Of a DNA stretch of 64,000 nt, positions 54,054 to 64,000 are shown in pieces. The position numbers and the translations under genes are program-made. Every line of letters starts with the position of its first letter. The first letter of the stretch is position 1. The notes under the pieces are model-generated. The model saw only the letters and a list, made by a program, of their open reading frames with translations. It ran no database searches and was not told the DNA's origin. Source of the DNA: Sphingomonas metalli (GTDB taxonomy: Bacteria > Pseudomonadota > Alphaproteobacteria > Sphingomonadales > Sphingomonadaceae); the NCBI RefSeq assembly GCF_014641735.1, contig NZ_BMIH01000003.1, forward strand, positions 62,001 through 126,000, given 5' to 3'.

Positions 54054-55390
54054 GGGGGGCGGGGGGCACCGATCTCCTCGAACCGCTCCACCGCCACCGC
54101 CGGGCCGCCACCCGCAGGTGAGGGCGCCGCATCGACATCGGGGCTGTCGCGCGGGTCCAGCCCGCCCTCCCATTTGGCGACGAGCGAGGCGGCGATCGCA
54201 TTGCCGATGACGTTGGTCGCCGAGCGGCCCATGTCGAGGAAATGGTCCACCGCCAGGATCAGCAGCAGCCCGGCCTCGGGGATCTTGAACATCGACAGCG
54301 TACCCGCGATCACCACCAGCGACGCCCGCGGCACGCCGGCGATGCCCTTCGACGTCACCATCAGCACCAGCAGCATCGTGATCTGCTCGCCGAGCGACAG
54401 GTCGATGCCATAGGCCTGGGCGATGAACAGCGACGCGAAGGTCATGTACATCATCGAGCCGTCGAGATTGAACGAATAGCCGAGCGGCAGCACGAAGCTG
54501 GCGATGCGCGGCGGCACGCCGAACCGGTCGAGCGCCTCGAGCGTGCGCGGATAGGCGGCTTCGGACGATGCCGCGGAGAAGGCGATGATCAGCGGATCGC
54601 GGACATAGCGGATCAGCAGCCGCGTCCGCCCGCCGATCAGCAGGAAGGCGATGCCGATCAGCAGCGCCCAGAGGAGCAGCAGCCCGAGGTAGAAGCTGCC
54701 CATGAAATAGCCCAGTTCGCCGAGCACGCTCGGTCCGCGTTCGGCGAGGGTCGAGGTCACGGCGGCGAAGACGGCGACGGGTGCGAAGCGCATCACATAG
54801 CCGGTCACCTGCAGCATCACCGCGACCAGGCCTTCGATGCCGCGGACCAGCGGCGCGGCCTTTTCGCCGACCGCGGTGATCGCGACGCCGACGAACAGCG
54901 AGAAGATGACGATCTGCAGGATCTCGTTGGTCGCCATCGCCTCGATGCCCGACGCGGGGACGATATGGGTGACGAAGGTGTTGAGGTTGAAGGCGGCGCG
55001 CTCGACGCCGCTGGCCGCGGTGGCGGGCGGCACCGGCAGGGCGAGCCCGACTCCCGGCTGGAGCAAGTTGACCAGCACCAGCCCGAGCGACAGCGACAAC
55101 AGGCTGGCGGTGACGAACCAGCCAAGGCTCTTCAGGCCGACGCGGCCGAGCGCCGCGGTGTCGCCCATATGCGCGATCCCGACCACCAGCGTCGAGAAGA
55201 CGAGCGGCGCGATGATCATCTTGATCAGGCGCAGGAACAGCGTGGTCAGGATCGAGAAATAGCCGGCGATCTCCTTCAGCTGCGCTGCCGCGGCCGGGGT
55301 CCCGTCGTCGATCGCGACGTGCAGCCCCCAGCCGAGGGCGAGGCCCGCCACCAGCCCGATCAGGATCCAATAGGTAAGGCGCGTGGCCAT
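54044..55390 (-). CDS. Dicarboxylate/amino acid:cation symporter (DAACS family)
   Basis: 448 residues with about eight membrane helices and two re-entrant hairpins. Family motifs: LFLRLIKMIIAPLVFSTLVVG, the serine-rich hairpin AFSAASSEAAYPRTLEAL, FVLPLGYSFNLDGSMMYM (helix 7), and VTSKGIAGVPRASLVVI (hairpin 2). It imports C4-dicarboxylates, glutamate or aspartate with Na+ or H+. The proline-rich tail (DAAPSPAGGG) is variable. Succinate, aspartate and glutamate cannot be distinguished from sequence. Confidence 0.93.
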   Translation of the reverse strand: MATRLTYWILIGLVAGLALGWGLHVAIDDGTPAAAAQLKEIAGYFSILTTLFLRLIKMIIAPLVFSTLVVGIAHMGDTAALGRVGLKSLGWFVTASLLSLSLGLVLVNLLQPGVGLALPVPPATAASGVERAAFNLNTFVTHIVPASGIEAMATNEILQIVIFSLFVGVAITAVGEKAAPLVRGIEGLVAVMLQVTGYVMRFAPVAVFAAVTSTLAERGPSVLGELGYFMGSFYLGLLLLWALLIGIAFLLIGGRTRLLIRYVRDPLIIAFSAASSEAAYPRTLEALDRFGVPPRIASFVLPLGYSFNLDGSMMYMTFASLFIAQAYGIDLSLGEQITMLLVLMVTSKGIAGVPRASLVVIAGTLSMFKIPEAGLLLILAVDHFLDMGRSATNVIGNAIAASLVAKWEGGLDPRDSPDVDAAPSPAGGGPAVAVERFEEIGAPRPPHA

Positions 55391-55463
55391 GCAGTGCTCC
55401 CGGAAATGCGGGCGCGAACGAAGGGGATTGTGATCGCCGGGTCAAGCGCCGTAACGATCGCGG

Positions 55464-56717
55464 ATGCAGGCCGTCTCCCGCCGTTCGCTCCTCGTCGCCG
55501 CTGCGGCGACGCCGCTCCTGTCCGTCGCGGGCGTTCTGCGCGCCGCCGAAAGGGACTTGTCGGCGCTGAAGGACCTGACGGGCGATGCGCGCCCGATCGA
55601 TGCCGCCGAGCGCGCCCGCCGCCTGGCCGCGGTACAGGCGCTGATGCGCGCGCAGGGGATCGGCGCGACCGTGGTCGAATCGGGCACGTCGCTCGCCTAT
55701 TTCACCGGCATCCGCTGGGGCCGCAGCGAGCGGCCGACGCTGGCGATCCTGCCGGTCGAGGGCGAGCCGTGTATCGTCACGCCCTTTTTCGAGGAGCCGT
55801 CGATCCGCCAGATGCTGGCGGTGCCGGCCGAGGTGCGGGTGTGGCAGGAGGACGAGAATCCCTTTTCGACGGTCGCCGGCGTCCTGCGCGATCGGCGGCT
55901 TCAGGGCCGGCCCGTGGCGATGGAGGAGACGGTGCGCTTCTTCATCAGCGACGGCATCGCGCGGGCGCTGCCGGGGGCGCGGATCGTGTCGGCCAATCCC
56001 GTGGTGCGCGCCTGCCGCATGGTGAAGAGCCCGGCGGAGATCGCGCTGATGCAGGTGGCGACCGACGTCACCGTCGCCGCCTATCGCTGGCTCCATCCAA
56101 GGGTGGAGGCGGGGATGACGGGGGCGCAGATCGGCGCGTTGATGACCGCGGCGACGCGGGCGCTGGGCGGCGAACCCGAATTCGCGTTGGCGCTGATCGG
56201 CCCTGCCGCCGCGCTGCCGCACGGCAGCCGCGAGGTGATCCGCGTCGCCGCCGGGCAGGTGGTGCTGATGGACTGCGGCTGCACCGTGCAGGGCTATCAG
56301 TCGGATGTCTCGCGCAGCTGGGTCCATGGCGCGGCGAATGCGGAGCAGCGGCGCGTCTGGGATCTGGTCGCGCAGGGGCAGCAGCTCGCCTTCCGCACCG
56401 CGCGGATCGGCACGCCCGCCGGCGCGATCGACGATGCGGTGCGCCGGCTCTACGAAGCGCGGGGGTTCGGGCCGGGCTACCGCCTGCCCGGCCTGTCGCA
56501 CCGGACCGGCCATGGCATCGGCTTGGACGGGCACGAGCCGGTCAATCTCGTCCATGGCGAGGCGACGCCGCTGGCGCCGGGCATGTGCTTCTCGAACGAG
56601 CCGGGCCTCTACCTGCCGGGCAAGTTCGGCATCAGGCTGGAGGACTGTTTCCACATGACGCCCGCCGGCCCGCGCTGGTTCAGCACCCCGCCCGTGTCGA
56701 TCGAGCGGCCGGTTTGA
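55464..56717 (+). CDS. Tat-exported M24 peptidase (Xaa-Pro aminopeptidase type)
   Basis: 417 residues. Twin-arginine-like signal SRRSLLVAAAATPLLSVAG, so probably exported folded. The N-terminal creatinase domain is followed by the pita-bread catalytic domain: VLMDCGCTVQGYQSDVSRSW (two aspartates), TGHGIGLDGHEPVN (histidines), SNEPGLYLPGKFGIRLEDCF (glutamates); all five metal ligands are present. It cleaves X-Pro bonds or related amides in the periplasm. Its stop overlaps the next start by one base (TGATG), linking it to the PhyH-type gene. Confidence 0.88.
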   Translation: MQAVSRRSLLVAAAATPLLSVAGVLRAAERDLSALKDLTGDARPIDAAERARRLAAVQALMRAQGIGATVVESGTSLAYFTGIRWGRSERPTLAILPVEGEPCIVTPFFEEPSIRQMLAVPAEVRVWQEDENPFSTVAGVLRDRRLQGRPVAMEETVRFFISDGIARALPGARIVSANPVVRACRMVKSPAEIALMQVATDVTVAAYRWLHPRVEAGMTGAQIGALMTAATRALGGEPEFALALIGPAAALPHGSREVIRVAAGQVVLMDCGCTVQGYQSDVSRSWVHGAANAEQRRVWDLVAQGQQLAFRTARIGTPAGAIDDAVRRLYEARGFGPGYRLPGLSHRTGHGIGLDGHEPVNLVHGEATPLAPGMCFSNEPGLYLPGKFGIRLEDCFHMTPAGPRWFSTPPVSIERPV

Positions 56718-57382
56718 TGCAGGAGGCGCTTCACCGCGAGGGCTATGTGCAGTGGCCGGGCAGGTTGGATGCCGCCGGGCTGATCGCCCTCGCAAACCTG
56801 TCCGAGCAGATGGACCCGACACAGCCCGGCCATCGGCTCGACCCCCGATTGCTGCACGATGCGGACTGGCTGCGCCCGATCGAGGCGGATGTCCGGCCGC
56901 TGCTCGGAGGCAAGGCGCGTCCGGTCAGGGCGTTGCTGTTCGACAAGCGGGGCGAGGTGAACTGGGTGCTGGGCTGGCATCAGGACCGGACGATCGAGGT
57001 CGCGGAAGAGACGGCGGTCCCCGGCTTCGGCCCCTTCACACGCAAGCAGGGCCGCCTGCATGTCGCGCCGCCCATCGCGATCGTTGAGGCCATGCTGACG
57101 GTTCGCCTCCACCTCGACCCGGTGGACCGTGACAACGGCGTGCTCGTCGTCGCGCCGGGATCGCATCGCGAGGGCTTCATCGCGGAGGACCGCATCGAGA
57201 CGGTGATCGCACGCTGCGGCGAGGCGGAATGCCCGGCCGGCGCGGGCGAGGTCTGGATTTATGCGACGCCCATCCTCCATCGGTCGGCGCGGTCGGCATC
57301 GGCGGCGCGGCGACGGGTTCTCCAGATCGACTATGCGCATCTGCCGCTTCCGGGCGGGCTGAGGTGGCTTGCGGATAGCTGA
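56717..57382 (+). CDS. Phytanoyl-CoA dioxygenase family (PhyH) protein
   Basis: 221 residues. Fe(II)/2-oxoglutarate oxygenase fold: the facial triad is WHQDRT (His and Asp) and the later TPILHRSA (His), with the 2-oxoglutarate-binding RRRVLQIDYAH arginine. VRLHLDPVDRDNGVLVVAPGSH is typical of the PhyH family. Members hydroxylate diverse small molecules. Co-translated with the exported M24 peptidase although this protein is cytoplasmic; substrate unknown. Confidence 0.85.
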   Translation: MQEALHREGYVQWPGRLDAAGLIALANLSEQMDPTQPGHRLDPRLLHDADWLRPIEADVRPLLGGKARPVRALLFDKRGEVNWVLGWHQDRTIEVAEETAVPGFGPFTRKQGRLHVAPPIAIVEAMLTVRLHLDPVDRDNGVLVVAPGSHREGFIAEDRIETVIARCGEAECPAGAGEVWIYATPILHRSARSASAARRRVLQIDYAHLPLPGGLRWLADS

Positions 57383-57453
57383 TCCCCGTCGTCCCGCGGC
57401 CGCGCCGTGCAGCGTCTTGAGGCATCCCGCAGTCTCGCCTAAGCCGGGCGCCT

Positions 57454-60126
<2,673 letters not shown>

Positions 60127-60194
60127 TCCGTTTGCAGTATGACACGGATCGGATGCCGCGACAGAAGACGGCCCGGTCAGCAGGGGAGCGGCGG

Positions 60195-60890
60195 ATGCGG
60201 GGTTGTACGGCGGTCGGAATAGCGATGCTGGCAGCATCGGCGCTGTCTTGCCCCGCCGCGGCGCAGTCCGCCCGTGATCTGTTGACCCAGGCCGCGTTTC
60301 AGGATCGCAACGCGCAGACCGCGCTGGCGCGGGTCGACAAGGCGCGCGCCACCGCCCAGGCCGAGCTGGACCGCGATCCGGCCGATGCCGACGCGGCGGT
60401 CGTCGCCGCGATTGCGCTCGGCTATCGGGCCAAGCTGACGGGCGAACGATCGGAAGCCCTGGCCGCGCGCCGCCAGTTCGAGGCGCTGGTCGCGCGCTAT
60501 CCGAAGAACGCCGAGGCACAGGCGGGGCTCGGCGCATGGCATCTCGGCATCATCCTGCGCGTCGGGCGGCTGATGGGTCGGGCGGGCGCTGGCGCGCGCG
60601 AGGCCGTGGGGCTCTCCGCGCTCGACCGCAGCGTGCAGCTGGGCGGCAATCGGGCCTTCTTCGCCGGGCTCGCGGGCATGTTGCGGATCAATTACGATCG
60701 CGACGATGCGGTCGCCTTTACGTTGATCGAAACGGCCGCGCGTGCGCCCACGCCGACGCCGATCGACCGGATCATGCAGCGGTCTGCGCAGGCCGTGCTC
60801 GCCGTGCTGCGGCGGGGCGACCGCAAGGGCGCCCAGACGCTGGCCGACCGGCTGCTGCCATTCGGCTGGTACAACGACAAGAACCGGTAG
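60195..60890 (+). CDS. Exported TPR-like protein
   Basis: 231 residues from the ATG at 60195 with AGGGGAG six bases upstream; an upstream ATG at 60132 lacks one. Signal peptide MRGCTAVGIAMLAASALSCPAAAQ. The mature protein is helical with TPR-like units (ARRQFEALVARYPKNAEAQAGLGAWHLG) and an amphipathic segment GAGAREAVGLSALDRSV. Found downstream of alaS in a minor transcription unit. No catalytic motif; probably periplasmic. Function unknown. Confidence 0.8.
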   Translation: MRGCTAVGIAMLAASALSCPAAAQSARDLLTQAAFQDRNAQTALARVDKARATAQAELDRDPADADAAVVAAIALGYRAKLTGERSEALAARRQFEALVARYPKNAEAQAGLGAWHLGIILRVGRLMGRAGAGAREAVGLSALDRSVQLGGNRAFFAGLAGMLRINYDRDDAVAFTLIETAARAPTPTPIDRIMQRSAQAVLAVLRRGDRKGAQTLADRLLPFGWYNDKNR

Positions 60891-60935
60891 GTCCTGACAC
60901 CCGGGCCGGCCTGCGGGGCCCGGCACCGCCTCCGC

Positions 60936-62708
60936 CTATCCCGCGAGCTGGCTCTTGCGCACCCGCCGCAGCCGGGGCTCCCGCTCCAGCGACGCCTCGC
61001 GCCGGATGAGCTGACGCAGTTCGTCGCGTTTCTCGTGGATCGAGGCGATGACCGGTCCCATTGCCACCCCCAGATCGACCAGCACCGCCTCCGACAGCTG
61101 GAGCGAGCTTTCCAGCGTCTCGGGCACGGCGTCGGTCACGCCGGCGCGGTAGAGTTCGGCGGCATGGGCGGCATCGCGGGCGCGGGCGATGATCGGCAGC
61201 GTGGGCGACAGCGACCGCATGCGCTGCGCCAGCCGGACCGTCAGCACCGGATCGTCCATGGTCAGGACCAGCGCACGCGCCTCGGCGAGGCGCAGCCGCT
61301 CGACCAGCTCGCCGCGCACCACGTCGCCGAACAGGACGGGGTAGTTGGCCGATCGCGCCTGCGAGACGACGTCGATGTCCGCCTCGACCGCCAGATAGGG
61401 CTGGCCATGGGCGGCGAGCATATCTGCGACCATGCGGCCGACCCGGCCGAAGCCGATCAGGATCGTGCCCGGCTGCGCCTCGACATCGGTGGCGGCCGGC
61501 TCCAGGCTCGGTGCCTCGAGCCGGCGCGCGACGATCCGCCCCGCCTTGGCGAGCAACGGCGTGATGGTCAGCCCGATCGAAGTGACGGTCTGCCAGAAGG
61601 CGGCGGTGGACGGCAGGATCAGCTGTGCCTGGGCCGCGGTGGCGAGCACGATCAGCGTCGTCTCGGACGGGCTGCCCATCAGCAGCCCCGTCTCGGCGGC
61701 GGTGCCGAGACGCGCCTGGCCGATCCGCAGCAGCAGGAAGGTGACGACTGCCTTCACCGCGACGACGCCGGCCACGGCCAATAGCAGCGCCGGCCAGTTG
61801 GCGACGATCGAGCGCAGGTCGAGATCCATGCCGACGGTGATCAGGAAAACGCCGAGCGCGAGGCCCTTGAATGGGGCGGTGATGACCTCGACCTCGCTGT
61901 GATATTCGGTCTCCGCGATCAGCAGCCCGGCGAGCAGCGCACCGACGATCGGCGACAGGCCGGCCGCGGTGGTCGCGACCGAGGCGATGATGACGACGAG
62001 GAGCGAGGCGGCGAGGAACAGCTCCGGGCTCTTCGTGCGCGCCGCCTGCGCGAACAGGCGCGGGAGCACGATGCGGCCGCCGACATACATGCCCACGACG
62101 GTCAGCCCACCGCGCAGGGCGACCCCGCCAATGCCGCTCCAGCCGCCGTCCCCCGCGGTCGGCGCGAGGGCGCCGAGCACGAAGATGATCGGCACCAGCG
62201 CCAGATCCTCGAAGAGCAGCATGCCGAAGGCCGACCGCCCGACCGCGCTGGTCGTCCCCACCAGCGGCAGCACCAGCGCGGTCGAGGACAGCGCCAGCGC
62301 GAGACCCAGGCCGGCGGCGCCAGACCATCCCTGTCCCATGAGGTGCAGGGCGACGCCGATCAGGGCGGCCGAGCCGGCAAGCTCCGCGAAACCGATGCCG
62401 AACACCAGGCGCCGCATCGCCCAGAGCCGGCGGAACGACAATTCCAGCCCGATCGAGAAGAGCAGGAGGACGATGCCGAACTCGGCGAAGGGCGCGATCG
62501 ATTCCCGGTCGCTGATCGTGACGTAGTAGAGCCAGGGGAAGCGATCGGTCAGCGTGCCGAGACCCGCCGGTCCGACCAGCACGCCGACGAGGATGAAGCC
62601 GATGACGGGGCTGATCCGGAAGCGCGCGAAGGCCGGAATGACGATCCCCGCGGCGCCCAGGATCACGAGCGCGTCGCTGAACGCAGGATTGTCGAGTTCG
62701 ATGGCCAT
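60936..62708 (-). CDS. Kef-type potassium/proton antiporter (CPA2)
   Basis: 590 residues. About 12 membrane helices of the Na+/H+ exchanger type (ALALSSTALVLPLVG, GLSPIVGALLAGLLIAETEY), followed at about 415 by a RCK/TrkA-N NAD-binding domain (GTILIGFGRVGRMVADMLAAHG, Rossmann GxGxxG). It exchanges K+ for H+ and, in KefC-like relatives, is gated by glutathione adducts and nucleotides. The last 30 residues are strongly basic. Start at MAIELDNPAF (62708) because the domain begins there. Confidence 0.92.
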   Translation of the reverse strand: MAIELDNPAFSDALVILGAAGIVIPAFARFRISPVIGFILVGVLVGPAGLGTLTDRFPWLYYVTISDRESIAPFAEFGIVLLLFSIGLELSFRRLWAMRRLVFGIGFAELAGSAALIGVALHLMGQGWSGAAGLGLALALSSTALVLPLVGTTSAVGRSAFGMLLFEDLALVPIIFVLGALAPTAGDGGWSGIGGVALRGGLTVVGMYVGGRIVLPRLFAQAARTKSPELFLAASLLVVIIASVATTAAGLSPIVGALLAGLLIAETEYHSEVEVITAPFKGLALGVFLITVGMDLDLRSIVANWPALLLAVAGVVAVKAVVTFLLLRIGQARLGTAAETGLLMGSPSETTLIVLATAAQAQLILPSTAAFWQTVTSIGLTITPLLAKAGRIVARRLEAPSLEPAATDVEAQPGTILIGFGRVGRMVADMLAAHGQPYLAVEADIDVVSQARSANYPVLFGDVVRGELVERLRLAEARALVLTMDDPVLTVRLAQRMRSLSPTLPIIARARDAAHAAELYRAGVTDAVPETLESSLQLSEAVLVDLGVAMGPVIASIHEKRDELRQLIRREASLEREPRLRRVRKSQLAG

Positions 62709-62785
62709 GACCGCGTTAGACCAGTCGCGGCGCGCTTCCGCCACCCCAAAGCCGTCAAAGCGGCCGATCCGGCCGGGCATGGTAT

Positions 62786-62823
62786 GAAAAAGGGGTGCGC
62801 GACGCCCGTGCCGCGCACCCCTT
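62786..62823 (-). terminator. Intrinsic terminator after icd
   Basis: On the minus strand AAGGGGTGCGCG pairs with CGCGCACCCCTT and is followed by TTTTT. It lies about 20 bases after the icd stop and before the antiporter gene. Confidence 0.9.
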
Positions 62824-62842
62824 GTCAGGTCTGTTGAAAGGA

Positions 62843-64000
62843 TCAGGCCCAGGCGGCCATCTTCGCCTCGAGATTGGTGCGGATCTGCTCGAAGAACTGC
62901 TCGGTCGTCATCCAGGGCTGGTCCGGGCCGATCAGGATCGCGAGATCCTTGGTCATATGGCCGTTCTCGACGGTCTCGATGCAGACCTGCTCCAGCGTCT
63001 CGGCGAAGCGGGTGACGTCGGGCGTGTTGTCGAACTTGCCGCGATACTTGAGGCCGCCGGTCCAGGCGAAGATCGAGGCGATCGGATTGGTCGAGGTCGC
63101 CTTGCCCTGCTGGTGCTGGCGATAATGGCGGGTGACGGTGCCGTGCGCCGCCTCCGCCTCGATCGTCTTGCCGTCCGGCGTCATCAGCACCGAGGTCATG
63201 AGGCCGAGGCTGCCGAAGCCCTGCGCCACCTGATCCGACTGGACGTCGCCGTCATAGTTCTTGCAGGCCCAGACGAACTCGCCGTTCCACTTCAGCGCGG
63301 AAGCGACCATGTCGTCGATCAGGCGATGCTCGTAGACGATGCCGGCGGCCTTGAACTGGTCCTTGAACTCCGCCTCGAACACCTCGGCGAAGATGTCCTT
63401 GAAGCGGCCGTCATAGGCCTTGAGGATCGTGTTCTTGGTCGAAAGATAGAGCGGCCAGCCGCGGTTGAGCGAATAGTTCATGCTCGCACGGGCGAAGTCG
63501 CGGATCGACTCGTCCAGATTGTACATGCCCATGGCGACGCCGCCCGAGGGAAAGTCGAACACTTCGTGCTCGATCTTCTGGCCGTCCGCGCCCTCGAAGG
63601 TCATGGTCAGCTTGCCGGGGCCGGGCACGACGAAATCGGTCGCCTTGTACTGGTCGCCGAAGGCGTGACGGCCGACGACGATCGGGTGGGTCCAGCCGGG
63701 GATGAGGCGGGGCACGTTCTTGATCACGATCGGCTCGCGGAAGATCACGCCGCCCAGGATGTTGCGGATCGTGCCGTTGGGCGACTTCCACATCTTCTTC
63801 AGGCCGAACTCCTCGACGCGCGCCTCGTCCGGCGTGATCGTCGCGCACTTCACCGCGACGCCGTACTTCTGGGTCGCGTGCGCCGAATCGATGGTGATCT
63901 GGTCGTTGGTCGCGTCGCGATTCTCGACGCTGAGATCGAAATAGGCCAGCTCGATATCGAGATAGGGCTTGATGAGGCGCTCGCGGATCCATTCCCAGAT
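62843..64000 (-). CDS. icd: NADP-dependent isocitrate dehydrogenase, N-terminus cut off
   Basis: 385 codons, open through the window edge. Converts isocitrate to 2-oxoglutarate and CO2 with NADP+. This is the eukaryotic-like, dimeric type II enzyme: [40 protein letters not shown] (substrate serine/arginine motif), [41 protein letters not shown] (metal-binding aspartates) and [18 protein letters not shown] (NADP site). Only about 20 N-terminal residues are missing. It supplies 2-oxoglutarate to the TCA cycle. Confidence 0.96.
   Translation of the reverse strand: MWEWIRERLIKPYLDIELAYFDLSVENRDATNDQITIDSAHATQKYGVAVKCATITPDEARVEEFGLKKMWKSPNGTIRNILGGVIFREPIVIKNVPRLIPGWTHPIVVGRHAFGDQYKATDFVVPGPGKLTMTFEGADGQKIEHEVFDFPSGGVAMGMYNLDESIRDFARASMNYSLNRGWPLYLSTKNTILKAYDGRFKDIFAEVFEAEFKDQFKAAGIVYEHRLIDDMVASALKWNGEFVWACKNYDGDVQSDQVAQGFGSLGLMTSVLMTPDGKTIEAEAAHGTVTRHYRQHQQGKATSTNPIASIFAWTGGLKYRGKFDNTPDVTRFAETLEQVCIETVENGHMTKDLAILIGPDQPWMTTEQFFEQIRTNLEAKMAAWA

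Noticed and set aside
54242..56716. Long plus-strand frame running into the PhyH-type gene
   Set aside because: Only the last 221 codons (from 56717) match a family. The upstream portion lies antisense to the symporter and out of frame with the M24 gene.
53202..56822. Open minus-strand frame of 1206 codons
   Set aside because: It overlaps the methyltransferase, GST, symporter and M24 genes in an alternative frame. Composition is shadow-like and all four real genes have strong family motifs.

Overview
The window is ordinary chromosomal DNA from a high-GC alphaproteobacterium, almost certainly a sphingomonad (Sphingomonas or a close relative). The basis is a protocatechuate 4,5-cleavage (lig) cluster, a one-piece ThiS-ThiG protein, a GTTC-N7-GTTC LexA box at recA, an EcfG-type promoter at a csbD gene, UPF0262 and DUF983 proteins, and several families of hairpin-rich intergenic repeats. 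I see no mobile element, CRISPR array, rRNA or tRNA. Genes are packed tightly: no gap exceeds about 190 bases.

Region by region. 1-9.5 kb: end-truncated yaaA, a secreted TPR protein, an Lrp/AsnC regulator, an orphan histidine-kinase-like protein with a degraded ATP site, adenine deaminase, an alpha/beta hydrolase, and a PhoP/PhoQ-like two-component pair divergent from a proline-rich periplasmic protein. 9.5-27 kb: an aromatic (lignin-derived monomer) catabolic island. 27-35 kb: tamA-tamB, a quinone oxidoreductase and map. 35-41.3 kb: glnBA with a sigma-54-like promoter, aroQ-accB-accC-arsC, and thiSG. 41.3-44.3 kb: a stress-linked csbD, a small lipoprotein, a ThDP enzyme and yaiI. 44.3-48.8 kb: rplKA, a DUF983 gene, nusG, secE, cdd, a GH25-like protein and UPF0262. 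48.8-64 kb: dnaB-ispE-recA, methyltransferase-GST, a dicarboxylate symporter, a Tat-type M24 peptidase with a PhyH-type oxygenase, alaS, a TPR protein, a Kef-type antiporter and icd (cut by the window end).

The aromatic island is the centrepiece. FerA and FerB turn ferulate into vanillin plus acetyl-CoA; the aldehyde dehydrogenase should give vanillate; PobA makes protocatechuate from 4-hydroxybenzoate; LigAB, LigC, LigI, LigU, LigJ and LigK take protocatechuate to pyruvate and oxaloacetate. An AAHS-type MFS permease probably imports the acids. Vanillate O-demethylase is missing from the window. Two regulators sit inside: a LysR-type protein with two tandem DNA-binding domains, divergent from ligK, and a MarR protein. 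A 15-bp element (GTTATGTCT core) occurs both before the permease-marR pair and before the aldehyde dehydrogenase-ferBA group, so the MarR protein may control both. Three tightly coupled genes have no defined step in the known pathway: a DUF1932 dehydrogenase, an aldo/keto reductase and an exported DUF3237 protein. These and the double-HTH regulator are the best candidates for new biology here.
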